From NCBI RefSeq assembly GCF_021728295.1, contig NZ_JAKJXE010000016.1:49487-113486 (forward strand): a DNA stretch of 64,000 nt, written 5' to 3'. Source of the DNA: Pseudomonas petrae (GTDB lineage: Bacteria; Pseudomonadota; Gammaproteobacteria; Pseudomonadales; Pseudomonadaceae). The stretch's first letter is position 1. Each line of letters opens with the position of its first letter. Of this stretch, positions 1-7,951 are shown in pieces. The position numbers and the translations under genes are program-made. The notes beneath the pieces were generated by a model. That model had not been told where the DNA came from, searched no databases, and worked only from the letters and a program-made list of their open reading frames with translations.

Positions 1-178
1 GATCGAGCGTTGCTTCCCGGACAAGGCCCGCACCGAGTGGGCTACCAAGTTGAACGAGATCTTCCCGGCTCGCGAAAAGGCACTGGAAACCGATGCGCAG
101 CTTTACCAGCGCGTCAGTGCTCAGAGCGATGCCAGCCTGGATCTGGTGCAGAACAGCGAAGCGGCCACCTTCGCCTGA
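1..178 (+). CDS. mqo: Malate:quinone oxidoreductase, C-terminal end (partial)
   Basis: Only the last 58 codons are present, read in the frame beginning at base 2 and ending with TGA at 176-178. The residues IERCFPDKARTEW and KLNEIFPAREKALETD match the C-terminal tail of the FAD-dependent, membrane-associated malate:quinone oxidoreductases, which oxidise malate to oxaloacetate and pass electrons to quinone. Mqo in this position, followed by the genes below, agrees with the P. aeruginosa mqoB locus. A strong intrinsic terminator follows 30 bp later. The catalytic part lies outside the window. Confidence 0.85.
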   Translation, partial: IERCFPDKARTEWATKLNEIFPAREKALETDAQLYQRVSAQSDASLDLVQNSEAATFA

Positions 179-207
179 CAGTAGTCTTGCGTTAAGCCGT
201 CAGAACA

Positions 208-243
208 AAAAACCCCGCCAAGCCAGGCGGGGTTTCTGTTTTT
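208..243 (+). terminator. Intrinsic terminator after mqo
   Basis: A 10-bp stem AAACCCCGCC / GGCGGGGTTT (210-219 with 226-235) has a 6-nt loop, is preceded by an A-run and is followed by a T-rich tract. It is placed to end the mqo transcript, and the A-run could let it work from the other strand too. Confidence 0.85.
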
Positions 244-346
244 GTACTCAGTAGGAGACAGGCTTTGGCAGGGTAAGCCATCGTTGCAGCTCAGTGATGT
301 GGGAAATATCGGGCGCCGAGGCGTGTCTACCCCGACGTCACGAGAT

Positions 347-634
347 TCAGCCTTTGGCTTTCTCGATCAGTTCGATGTATTCCTCGGCATTGCGTTGATC
401 CTTGATCAGCGCCACGAAGTCATTGCCGTGTTCGTCTTTGCCGTCGAGGTCGTAACCGGCTTCCTTGAAGAACGTCAGAAACCGCCCGAAATCATCGATG
501 CGCAGGCCACGGTAGGCCTTGATCAGCTTGTGCAGCGACGGCGACGTGGCGTCGACCGGCTCGAAATCCAGGAACAGCTTGATCTGGGCGTCGCCAATTT
601 CATCGCCAATCACCTGCTTCTTATCTTTACGCAT
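347..634 (-). CDS. Conserved small protein, PA4642 family
   Basis: A 95-residue soluble protein beginning MRKDKKQVIGDEIGDAQ. It has no signal peptide or membrane segment. The body is rich in charged residues and ends in a predicted helix (NAEEYIELIEKAKG). The start is the ATG at 634, because a GGAG Shine-Dalgarno sequence lies about 8 bases upstream; longer in-frame readings are Pro/Cys-rich and unlike the rest. The same small gene lies next to mqo and hpt in other pseudomonads (PA4642-like). No function is known to me and none can be read from motifs. Confidence 0.8.
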   Translation of the reverse strand: MRKDKKQVIGDEIGDAQIKLFLDFEPVDATSPSLHKLIKAYRGLRIDDFGRFLTFFKEAGYDLDGKDEHGNDFVALIKDQRNAEEYIELIEKAKG

Positions 635-666
635 TGCTGACTCCAACTGACTTGCGGGACATTTCT

Positions 667-692
667 CGGGCGGGCAGTTTACCCCCCGCCCG
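667..692 (-). terminator. GC-rich hairpin, possible terminator
   Basis: An 8-bp inverted repeat CGGGCGGG / CCCGCCCG lies just past the stop codon of the minus-strand gene ending at 702. There is no clear T-run, so intrinsic termination is only possible. Confidence 0.4.
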
Positions 693-701
693 GTCGCTGG
701 C

Positions 702-1187
702 TCAACGCGCGCGTACGCTGCCGGTGTGCAGGTCAGCCCAGACGTGACCGTTGGCATAGCTGAGGAACTGGCAGTAGACCTTTTCGTTACGCAGCAAATC
801 CACGAGCACGCGGTATTGCGTCGCCGGGTAATACAGCGTCAGCGTACGCGAAGGCCCGTCGTAGGTCGGTTTCTTCAGACTTTTGCTTTCGCCGTCGAAG
901 TGGATCAGCACGTCGGAAATGGTCGCGCCCTTGTTCATGGGCTTGCCTTTCAGGCGCAGTATCAGCGGTGACGTGACCGGGATCGGCTGCTGATTCGACT
1001 GACGCTGGCTGCCCACCACCACCGAATACTCGGTGATCTGCAGCAATTGCTGCTGCTCGGGTTCGCCCTCGCGCACGGACAGCTCGTCCGGCGGCAGGTA
1101 TTGCGCGTGCATGGGTTCGGCGAGTGCGGGGAGTGGCAGCGTCAACAGCAACATCAATGCAGCGGTGGTTCGAAACGATAACGACAT
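702..1187 (-). CDS. Exported hypothetical protein (about 161 aa)
   Basis: The start is the ATG at 1187, 6 bases after a perfect GGAGG. The N-terminus MSLSFRTTAALMLLLTLPLPALA is a typical signal peptide with an Ala-x-Ala cleavage site, so the mature protein (from EPMHAQYLPP) is probably periplasmic. The mature part carries a Gln-rich stretch (EPEQQQLLQ, then QRQSNQQ) and a C-terminal region with one cysteine. It sits between the PA4642-like gene and hpt, as in related pseudomonads. I do not recognise a functional family. Confidence 0.75.
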   Translation of the reverse strand: MSLSFRTTAALMLLLTLPLPALAEPMHAQYLPPDELSVREGEPEQQQLLQITEYSVVVGSQRQSNQQPIPVTSPLILRLKGKPMNKGATISDVLIHFDGESKSLKKPTYDGPSRTLTLYYPATQYRVLVDLLRNEKVYCQFLSYANGHVWADLHTGSVRAR

Positions 1188-1242
1188 GAGCGCCTCCCGA
1201 AAAAGTGGGGGGCACTCTAGCATGTGGAGCCTGCCAGGCATC

Positions 1243-1332
1243 TGTAGGAGCGCGCTTGCCCGCGAACGCTATAGGTGAGGTTGCATCGATGGCGACTGGA
1301 CGAACGCTTTCGCGGGCAAGCGCGCTCCTACA
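1243..1332. repeat. REP pair (BIME-like) in inverted orientation
   Basis: A 24-base palindromic unit starting TGTAGGAGCGCGCTTGCC (1243-1266) recurs as its exact reverse complement at 1309-1332. The loop between them includes CATCGATGGCGACTG, which is found again in the repeat cluster near 4.3 kb. This is the usual arrangement of Pseudomonas REP elements between genes. Confidence 0.85.
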
Positions 1333-1397
1333 ATAGGTCTGGAGTTATAGCCAGGATCTTCGGCAGACACAGACGCTGTAAATCGGCTTGGGTTTCG

Positions 1398-1955
1398 TTA
1401 CATGCCTTTAACCGCGTAAATGCCGGCCGCGTTGCGCCAGTAGCCTTTGTAGTCCATGCCGTAACCGAAGATGTAGCGGTCGATGCAAGGCAGGCCAACG
1501 AAATCGGCTTTAAGGTCAGGACGCGCTTTGCGGTCGTGGTCCTTGTCGATCAGCACTGCGGTGTGAACAGCGCGCGCGCCGGCATGTTTGCAGAAGTCGA
1601 TGATCGCGCCGAGGGTGTGACCTTCATCGAGGATGTCGTCAATGATCAGCACATCGCGGTCGATGAACGAGACTTCAGGCTTGGCTTTCCAGAACAGGTC
1701 GCCGCCGCTGGTTTCGTTGCGATAGCGGGTGGCGTGCAGGTAGGACGCTTCCAGCGGGAAATTCAGATGTGTGAGCAGCTTGCCGGCGAAGATCAGGCCG
1801 CCGTTCATCACGCAAAAAACCACCGGGTTACGGTCGGCCAGCACGCCATTGATTTGCTCGCCGACGCGGGCGATGGAGGCCTCGACTTCGGCCTCGTTGT
1901 ACAGGCAGTCAGCCTCGCGCATGACTTGACGGATATGCTCGAGATCAGCGGACAT
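1398..1955 (-). CDS. hpt: Hypoxanthine-guanine phosphoribosyltransferase
   Basis: A 185-aa purine salvage enzyme that condenses hypoxanthine or guanine with PRPP. The PRPP-binding loop VLIIDDILDEGHT lies at residues 102-114, with its two acidic residues followed by the phosphate-binding segment. The RYRNETSGGDLFW flexible loop precedes it. The length is normal for bacterial HPRT. The start at 1955 follows a GGAG sequence; upstream in-frame codons have no ribosome site. It is divergent from upp, with about 200 bp between the starts that must hold both promoters. Cytoplasmic. Confidence 0.93.
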   Translation of the reverse strand: MSADLEHIRQVMREADCLYNEAEVEASIARVGEQINGVLADRNPVVFCVMNGGLIFAGKLLTHLNFPLEASYLHATRYRNETSGGDLFWKAKPEVSFIDRDVLIIDDILDEGHTLGAIIDFCKHAGARAVHTAVLIDKDHDRKARPDLKADFVGLPCIDRYIFGYGMDYKGYWRNAAGIYAVKGM

Positions 1956-2153
1956 GACGCTCTCCAAGGGGGGCTGTGTGAGGAAAAGCGGGCAAAGGTA
2001 CGCATCCGCCGACATCAGGGCAAGTGTTTCTGGACTAACGTTGCACTGCCGTTCCACAAATCTCGGCGCTCGAACCTAACCGTCAGGACAAGTTACAGCT
2101 GAATAGATTAATCTAAGCCGTTTTTTTTGCCCGCCCGCTGGAGCCTTTCCCCT

Positions 2154-2792
2154 ATGCCCATTCGTGAGATCCGCCATCCGCTGATCCGCCACAAGCTCGG
2201 CCTGATGCGCCGTGCCGATATCAGCACCAAGAATTTTCGTGAACTGGCTCAGGAAGTCGGTGCGCTGCTGACGTATGAAGCGACCAAGGATCTGCCGCTG
2301 GAAACCTACGAAATTCAGGGCTGGGCCGGCACGGTTCAGGTCGAGAAGATCGCCGGCAAGAAGATCACCGTGGTGCCAATCCTTCGGGCCGGCATCGGCA
2401 TGCTTGAAGGCGTGCTCAGCCTGATCCCGGGCGCCAAGGTCAGTGCCGTGGGCGTTGCGCGCAATGAAGAAACCCTCGAAGCCCACACGTACCTGGAAAA
2501 ACTCGCCCCCGAGATCGACCAGCGTCTGGCGCTGATCATCGACCCGATGCTCGCCACTGGCGCCTCCATGGTTGCCACCATCGACCTGCTGAAAAAAGCC
2601 GGTTGCCGCGACATTCGCGCGATGGTCCTGGTTGCCGCACCGGAAGGCATCGCCACCGTCGAGAAGGCCCATCCGGACGTCAACATCTACACCGCGTCCA
2701 TCGATCAGCAACTGAACGAACACGGCTACATCATTCCGGGCCTGGGCGATGCCGGTGACAAGATTTTCGGCACCAAGCAGAAGGACGCCTGA
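2154..2792 (+). CDS. upp: Uracil phosphoribosyltransferase
   Basis: A 212-aa enzyme converting uracil and PRPP to UMP. The PRPP-binding motif LIIDPMLATGASM and the C-terminal uracil-binding segment YIIPGLGDAGDKIFGT are intact. The start at ATG 2154 is preceded by CTGGAG. Its TGA overlaps the ATG of uraA by one base, so the two are translationally coupled and form a uracil uptake and salvage operon. Confidence 0.95.
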   Translation: MPIREIRHPLIRHKLGLMRRADISTKNFRELAQEVGALLTYEATKDLPLETYEIQGWAGTVQVEKIAGKKITVVPILRAGIGMLEGVLSLIPGAKVSAVGVARNEETLEAHTYLEKLAPEIDQRLALIIDPMLATGASMVATIDLLKKAGCRDIRAMVLVAAPEGIATVEKAHPDVNIYTASIDQQLNEHGYIIPGLGDAGDKIFGTKQKDA

Positions 2793-4072
2793 TGAAGCTG
2801 GATGAGTTCAACGATCCACTCTGGCGCACCATATTGTCGGGCGCGCAGATGCTGTTCGTGGCATTCGGCGCGCTGGTATTGATGCCGCTGATCACTGGCC
2901 TCGACCCTAACGTGGCGCTGTTCACTGCAGGCCTGGGCACCCTGTGCTTCCAGGTGGTGACAGGTCGTCAGGTGCCGGTCTTTCTCGCGTCGAGCTTTGC
3001 TTTCATTACCCCGATCATTCTCGCCAAGGGCCAGTTCGGCCTGGCAGCGACCATGGGCGGCGTAATGGCAGCAGGCTTCGTTTACACCTTCCTTGGCCTG
3101 GCCGTGAAGATCAAAGGCACCGGTTTTATCGACCGCCTGCTGCCGCCGGTGGTGATTGGCCCGGTGATCATTTCCATTGGTCTGGCGATGGCACCCATTG
3201 CCGCCAACATGGCGATGGGCCGGACGGGCGATGGCGCCGCAGAGCTGATCCCGTATAACACCGCCATTGTGATTTCGATGGCGGCGCTGCTGACGACGTT
3301 GATCGTTGCGGTGTTCGGCAAAGGCATCTTCCGCCTCGTGCCGATCATCTCGGGCGTGCTGGTGGGTTTTGCGCTGTCGTTCTATTTCGGCGTGGTCGAT
3401 GTGGCGAAGATTGCTGCCGCGCCCTGGCTGGCGTTGCCGCACTTCACGGCGCCGGAATTCAACTGGCAGGCGATCCTGTTCATCGTACCGGTGGCACTGG
3501 CCCCGGCCATCGAGCACATCGGTGGCGTGATTGCAGTGGGCAGCGTGACGGGCCGCGATTACCTGAAGAAGCCCGGCCTGCATCGCACCTTGCTGGGTGA
3601 CGGCATTGCGACGACCGTGGCCGGTGCTTTCGGTGGCCCGCCCAACACCACCTACGCCGAAGTAACCGGCGCGGTGATGCTGACCAAAAACTACAACCCG
3701 AAGATCATGACCTGGGCGGCCATTTTCGCCATTACCCTGGCCTTCATCGGCAAGTTCGGCGCCTTGCTGCAGAGCATTCCGGTGCCGGTCATGGGCGGGA
3801 TTCTGTGCCTGCTGTTCGGCTCAATCGCGGCGGTGGGCATGAACACGCTGATCCGCCACAAGGTCGACCTGGCCGAAGCGCGCAATCTGGTGATCGTGTC
3901 CGTCACGCTGGTGTTCGGCATTGGCGGCGTGCTGATCGGTACCGGCAACGGACCTGATGATTTCGGCATGAAAGGCATCGCGCTGTGCGCCGTGACCGCC
4001 ATCGTGCTGAACCTGATCCTGCCGGGGAATGACGCGTGGAAGAACAAGCACCTGGATGACCAGTTGCCGTAA
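2792..4072 (+). CDS. uraA: Uracil/proton symporter, nucleobase:cation symporter-2 family
   Basis: A 426-aa polytopic inner-membrane protein with about 12-14 hydrophobic helices. Family hallmarks include the buried acidic residue in APAIEHIGGVIAVG and the conserved GGPPNTTYAEVTGAV loop that lines the substrate site in UraA/NCS2 proteins. It imports uracil for Upp, whose gene overlaps it upstream. A strong terminator follows 15 bp after the stop. Confidence 0.92.
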   Translation: MKLDEFNDPLWRTILSGAQMLFVAFGALVLMPLITGLDPNVALFTAGLGTLCFQVVTGRQVPVFLASSFAFITPIILAKGQFGLAATMGGVMAAGFVYTFLGLAVKIKGTGFIDRLLPPVVIGPVIISIGLAMAPIAANMAMGRTGDGAAELIPYNTAIVISMAALLTTLIVAVFGKGIFRLVPIISGVLVGFALSFYFGVVDVAKIAAAPWLALPHFTAPEFNWQAILFIVPVALAPAIEHIGGVIAVGSVTGRDYLKKPGLHRTLLGDGIATTVAGAFGGPPNTTYAEVTGAVMLTKNYNPKIMTWAAIFAITLAFIGKFGALLQSIPVPVMGGILCLLFGSIAAVGMNTLIRHKVDLAEARNLVIVSVTLVFGIGGVLIGTGNGPDDFGMKGIALCAVTAIVLNLILPGNDAWKNKHLDDQLP

Positions 4073-4087
4073 TTCGGAAGCGTTATG

Positions 4088-4122
4088 AAAAAGGGGCATT
4101 ACTCACGTGATGCCCCTTTTTT
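4088..4122 (+). terminator. Intrinsic terminator of upp-uraA
   Basis: The stem AAAAAGGGGCAT (4088-4099) pairs with ATGCCCCTTTTT (from 4110), with a 10-nt loop and a six-T tail. Confidence 0.9.
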
Positions 4123-4197
4123 GTCTACGCCATTATGTGGGAGTGAGCGTGTTCGCCTAGGCGTTGGTTCGGGCCACATCAAGGGTGATGACGGCCC

Positions 4198-4355
4198 GGT
4201 TCGCCAGCAAGCCGGCTCCTACAGTGGACCTTGCCCACACTCGAGATAGTCGGCGTATGCCCACTCTGTAGGAGCCGGCTTGATGGCAAATGCGGTTGTC
4301 GCGTCACATCGATGGCGACTGAATACAAGCTTTCGCGGGCAAGCACGCTCCTACA
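4198..4355. repeat. REP cluster, three palindromic units
   Basis: Three related REP units lie in the uraA-hemH gap: GGTTCGCCAGCAAGCCGGCT (4198 onward), its inverted partner TGTAGGAGCCGGCTTG (from 4267), and CTTTCGCGGGCAAGCACGCT (from 4330). The third belongs to the sequence variant seen at 1.3 kb, and the linker CATCGATGGCGACTG is shared with that locus. Nothing coding is seen in this 314-bp gap. Confidence 0.8.
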
Positions 4356-4386
4356 GTGGATTTTGCCAACACCTGGGCTCGCGTTG

Positions 4387-5415
4387 TTACACCACCATCG
4401 CCGGTGCCTTTTCGCACAATGTATTCAGCGCTTTCGCCCAGTTCGGGTCGTCGTTCAGGCACGGAATCAGCACCAGCTCCTCGCCCCCCGCTTCCCTGAA
4501 CTGCTCGGCACCGCGATCGCCGATCTCTTCCAGTGTTTCGATACAATCCGCGACAAACGCCGGGCACATGACCAGCAGCTTCTTCACGCCATTAGCCGCC
4601 AACTCGGCCAGGTGCGGCTCGGTGTAGGGTTCGATCCACTTCGCGCGTCCCAGACGCGACTGAAACGACACCGACCACTTGCCATCGGGGATCCCCATCA
4701 GTTTGGCGAACTCAGCCGATGAGCGCATGCACTGGGCGCGGTAGCAAACCGCCAGAACTTCGGGGGACGCCGTCTCACAGCAGTTGCCGCTCTTGAAACA
4801 GTGATTGCCGGTCGGGTCGAGCTTGGTGATATGCCGCTCGGGCAGGCCATGGAAACTCAGCAGCAGGTGATCGTAATCCTGCTGCAAATGCGGCCGCACA
4901 CTCGCCACCAGGGCGTCGAGGTATTCCTGCTGATTAAAGAACGGCGCCAGCAGCGCGAGATCGAAACTCAGTTTCTTGTCGTGCAGCACGCGTTTGGCTT
5001 CTTCGATAACCGTGGTCACAGTGCTGCCGGCGAACTGCGGATACAGCGGCGCCAAGGTGACCTTTTTGATGCCCTGGGCTGCCAGGCGCGTGAGCACGGT
5101 TTCGATCGAAGGCTCGCCATAACGCATCGCCAGCTCAACCGGCCCGTGCTTCCATTCCTTGACCATGGCCTGCTGAAGTCGCTTGCTCAGCACCACCAGC
5201 GGCGAACCCTCCTCCCACCAGATCGACGCGTAAGCATGGGCCGACTGCTCCGGACGCTTGATCAGAATCAGCGAGACGATCAGGCGACGCACTGGCCACG
5301 GCACGTCAATAACGTAAGGGTCCATCAGGAACTGATTGAGGTAGCGGCGCACGTCAGCCACCGACGTGGAAGCCGGTGAGCCCAGGTTAACCATCAATAA
5401 AGCGTGATCGGTCAT
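4387..5415 (-). CDS. hemH: Ferrochelatase
   Basis: A 342-aa enzyme inserting Fe2+ into protoporphyrin IX, the last step of haem synthesis. The catalytic His189 lies in LLLSFHGLPERH and the proton-accepting Glu293 in CIETLEEI. Five cysteines (206, 212, 213, 224, 229) lie within 24 residues just after the active-site loop, which could ligate an internal [2Fe-2S] cluster as in some bacterial ferrochelatases; this is inference. It lies 14 bp after the epimerase gene on the same strand, so the two are probably co-transcribed. Confidence 0.94.
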   Translation of the reverse strand: MTDHALLMVNLGSPASTSVADVRRYLNQFLMDPYVIDVPWPVRRLIVSLILIKRPEQSAHAYASIWWEEGSPLVVLSKRLQQAMVKEWKHGPVELAMRYGEPSIETVLTRLAAQGIKKVTLAPLYPQFAGSTVTTVIEEAKRVLHDKKLSFDLALLAPFFNQQEYLDALVASVRPHLQQDYDHLLLSFHGLPERHITKLDPTGNHCFKSGNCCETASPEVLAVCYRAQCMRSSAEFAKLMGIPDGKWSVSFQSRLGRAKWIEPYTEPHLAELAANGVKKLLVMCPAFVADCIETLEEIGDRGAEQFREAGGEELVLIPCLNDDPNWAKALNTLCEKAPAMVV

Positions 5416-5429
5416 GCAACACCTTGATG

Positions 5430-6332
5430 TCAGTGGCGGCCCAGAAGATTTTCCAGGGCCGCGCGCAGATCAGTGAATCGGAAAGTGAAACCCGCCTCTT
5501 GCAGGCGGTCTGGCCGGGCGCGTTGACCGCCCAGCAGCAGGATCGACAGCTCACCCAGCAACAATCGGAGCGCGACGGCCGGCATTGGCATAAATGACGG
5601 GCGGTGCAGCACGGACGCAAGGGTCTTGGCAAAGTCCCGGTTGCGGGCCGGTGATGGCGCGCAGGCATTATAAGGACCTCGGGCGTCGTCCCGGTTCATC
5701 AGGAAATCAATCAGGCCGATTTGATCCTCGATATGAACCCACGGCATCCATTGGCGTCCGTTGCCAATCGGCCCGCCCATGCCCATTTTGAACGGCGGCA
5801 ACAGGCGTTGCAGCATGCCGCCTTCATCGGCCAACACCAGGCCGGTGCGCACCAGCACCACGCGAATGCCCAGCGCTTCAGCACGTTGTGCGGTCTCTTC
5901 CCAGGCAATGCACAGGCGGCTGGCGAAATCTTCGCTGACCGGTTGCGCGTTTTCATCGAGTTCGCGCTCACCGCCGTCGCCGTACCAACCGACCGCGGAA
6001 CCGGAGATCAACACGTCAGGCTTTTGCTCGCGGCGCTCAAGCCAGGTGACCAATTGCTCGGTCAGGGTGATGCGGCTGTCCCACAGCAGTATCTTGCGTT
6101 TGCGGGTCCACGGGCGGTCGGCGATGGGCGCGCCGGCCAGATTGACCACCGCATCGACGTGCTGGCTGCCTACATCATCGAAGTGTGCAATCCCGCGAAC
6201 GTTGGCGCCGCAGAGCCGCGCGACATCCTCGGGTTTGCGACTCAAGACCGTCAGTTGATGGCCCTGCGCGAGCCAGTGTTTACACAAACGACGCCCTATC
6301 AAGCCTGTACCGCCGGTCAGCAAGATGTGCAT
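5430..6332 (-). CDS. TIGR01777/YfcH-type NAD(P)-dependent epimerase
   Basis: A 300-aa extended SDR-fold protein. The N-terminal MHILLTGGTGLIGRRL is the nucleotide-binding glycine motif, and the C-terminal half carries the family's VLHRPSFMPMPAVALRLLLGE segment. The start at 6332 follows AAGGAA with good spacing. The substrate is unknown; members are annotated as sugar epimerases on fold alone. It precedes hemH, as in other pseudomonads. Confidence 0.85.
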   Translation of the reverse strand: MHILLTGGTGLIGRRLCKHWLAQGHQLTVLSRKPEDVARLCGANVRGIAHFDDVGSQHVDAVVNLAGAPIADRPWTRKRKILLWDSRITLTEQLVTWLERREQKPDVLISGSAVGWYGDGGERELDENAQPVSEDFASRLCIAWEETAQRAEALGIRVVLVRTGLVLADEGGMLQRLLPPFKMGMGGPIGNGRQWMPWVHIEDQIGLIDFLMNRDDARGPYNACAPSPARNRDFAKTLASVLHRPSFMPMPAVALRLLLGELSILLLGGQRARPDRLQEAGFTFRFTDLRAALENLLGRH

Positions 6333-6559
6333 GACTGAGTTCCTTACGTGGCGTTCATCGCAATTGCGGAGTCTATTTCTTCACAAGCCATGAGCTCGTG
6401 CGCGGAGTGATCACTCAACTTTAGGTCAGGTTACGGCGGTCCACTCCACTGCTGTTCTTTAGGACAGCCCGATCGTGCAGTTGAACGATTGAAGTAAAGC
6501 GTCAGACTTGTCAACGAGCCCTTGGAAGGTCAGCGTCCTGCGTGTGCAGGGCGACAACT
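6333..6559. other. Non-coding gap before the renalase gene
   Basis: This divergent intergenic stretch must hold promoters for the leftward epimerase-hemH unit and the rightward renalase unit. Apart from the MerR-type operator listed separately at its right edge I see no gene and no repeat. Confidence 0.5.
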
Positions 6560-6583
6560 TATACCGAAAAACGGCATTGTACA
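6560..6583 (+). promoter_or_regulatory. Putative light-regulon MerR operator upstream of renalase
   Basis: TATACC-N12-TGTACA matches the P. putida PplA-type MerR site T(G/A)TACA-N12-TGTA(C/T)A, as I recall it, at 11 of 12 defined bases with exactly 12 spacer bases. It ends 46 bp before the renalase start. A fully matching site precedes the phr operon 1.4 kb downstream, which strengthens this weaker site. Confidence 0.5.
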
Positions 6584-6629
6584 GCTTTTGCCTGAGGCGT
6601 AGTCTGTGCAGACAGGTAACGAGGCCCCT

Positions 6630-7616
6630 ATGACTGTCCCCATCGCAATCATCGGTACCGGCATCGCCGGACTCTCCGCCGCCCAGGCGTTGCAAGCCGC
6701 CGGGCATAGCATTCATCTCTTTGACAAGAGCCGCGGCAGTGGCGGCCGGATGTCCAGCAAACGCAGCGATGCCGGCGCACTGGACATGGGCGCCCAGTAC
6801 TTCACCGCCCGCGACCGCCGCTTCGCCACTGCCGTGCAGCAATGGCAGGCTGAGGGCCATGTGGCCGAGTGGAAACCGCTGCTCTACAACTATCACGGCG
6901 GAACACTCAGTCTGTCACCCGACGAGCAAGTGCGCTGGGTCGGCGCGCCGCGCATGAGTGCAATCACCCGGGCCATGCTCGGCGACATGCCGGTGACCTT
7001 TTCCTGCCGCATCACCGAAGTCTTTCGTGGCGAACAACACTGGAATCTGCTGGACGCCGACGGCCAAAGCCATGGCCCGTTCAGTCAGGTCGTGATCGCC
7101 ATCCCCGCGCCCCAGGCCACTACCTTGCTGGCGGACGCACCGAAACTGGCAAGCGTTGTTGCCGGCGTGAAAATGGAACCGACCTGGGCCGTCGCGCTGG
7201 CCTTCGACACCCCACTGGACACTCCACTCGAAGGCTGCTTCGTGCAAGACAGCGCCATCGACTGGCTGGCCCGCAATCGCAGCAAACCCGGGCGTGACAG
7301 TCAGATGGACACCTGGATCTTGCACGCCACCAGCGCCTGGAGCCGCCAGCATGTCGACATGCCCAAGGAAGAGGTCATCGATCAGCTGCATGGCGCATTT
7401 GCCGAGCTGATGAATTGCGCGATGCCGGCCCCGGCGTTCACCCTCGCCCACCGCTGGCTGTATGCAAGACCTGCTGGCGGGCGCGAAGTCGGCGCGTTTT
7501 CTGACGCGGATCTGGGCCTGTACGTCTGCGGCGACTGGTGCCTGTCGGGCCGCGTCGAGGGCGCATGGCTGAGCGGTCAGGAAGCTGCGCGGCGCCTGCT
7601 GGAACACCTCAAATGA
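6630..7616 (+). CDS. Bacterial renalase (dihydro-NAD(P) oxidase), FAD-dependent
   Basis: A 328-aa flavoprotein with the FAD-binding motif AIIGTGIAGLSAAQAL at its N-terminus and the conserved C-terminal FAD segment YVCGDWCLSGRVEGAWLSG. As I recall it, the P. syringae pv. phaseolicola renalase shares long blocks such as FDKSRGSGGRMSSKRSDAG. That enzyme oxidises the aberrant 2- and 6-dihydro isomers of NAD(P)H to NAD(P)+, a metabolite-repair reaction in the cytosol. The ATG at 6630 is chosen over one 24 bp upstream because it starts the Rossmann motif directly, as in the characterised protein. Its stop overlaps the next start (ATGA). Confidence 0.88.
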   Translation: MTVPIAIIGTGIAGLSAAQALQAAGHSIHLFDKSRGSGGRMSSKRSDAGALDMGAQYFTARDRRFATAVQQWQAEGHVAEWKPLLYNYHGGTLSLSPDEQVRWVGAPRMSAITRAMLGDMPVTFSCRITEVFRGEQHWNLLDADGQSHGPFSQVVIAIPAPQATTLLADAPKLASVVAGVKMEPTWAVALAFDTPLDTPLEGCFVQDSAIDWLARNRSKPGRDSQMDTWILHATSAWSRQHVDMPKEEVIDQLHGAFAELMNCAMPAPAFTLAHRWLYARPAGGREVGAFSDADLGLYVCGDWCLSGRVEGAWLSGQEAARRLLEHLK

Positions 7617-7828
7617 ATCGACTCAATCCGCGCAAGCTGCTGCTGTCGAAATGGACGGCAGCGTCCCCTCACAACCGTGAAAAGCACTTTCTGGTTACTG
7701 AGCTGTTTTGTGATGAGGAAGGCACGGTGTTGGAGATTGAACTGCAAGCCGTGATGACCAAGCGCAGTCAGAAGATGGTCTGGCAGACACTGCAGAATGA
7801 ACAGAGCTGGCAAATGGGCTGGAAGTAA
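7613..7828 (+). CDS. Trp-rich small protein, TIGR02450 family
   Basis: A 71-aa protein overlapping renalase by 4 bp and so translationally coupled. It shows the family signature: MNRLNPRKLLLSKWTAA at the start, KHFLV in the middle, and WQTLQNEQSWQMGWK at the end, with four tryptophans. Family members are often found beside photolyase or cryptochrome genes; the biochemical role is unknown. Its context with renalase and the photolyase unit suggests a part in a light or redox stress response. Confidence 0.85.
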   Translation: MNRLNPRKLLLSKWTAASPHNREKHFLVTELFCDEEGTVLEIELQAVMTKRSQKMVWQTLQNEQSWQMGWK

Positions 7829-7901
7829 ACACCTCTAAATCACCGCGCAATCCTGTCTTTGCGGCTAAATCCCCGCACCTTGTCGCTTCATTCCCTGATG
7901 T

Positions 7902-7941
7902 TGTACAAATTATTTGACTTGCACTGCTACAAACCTATCAT
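7902..7941 (+). promoter_or_regulatory. Promoter of the DUF523-merR-phr operon
   Basis: TTGACT (7914-7919) and TATCAT (7936-7941) are 16 bp apart. A TGTACA half-site (7902-7907) lies just upstream, followed after 12 bases by the degenerate TGCACT. The region is clearly AT-richer than the flanking genes. Confidence 0.5.
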
Positions 7942-7951
7942 GGGCAAATAT

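Noticed and set aside
1275..2102. 275-codon plus-strand frame over hpt
   Set aside because: It runs through a REP element and antisense to an intact HPRT with its catalytic motifs.
4198..4355. Possible CRISPR array from repeated palindromes
   Set aside because: Units alternate in orientation, vary in sequence, have irregular spacing and no cas genes; they are REP elements.
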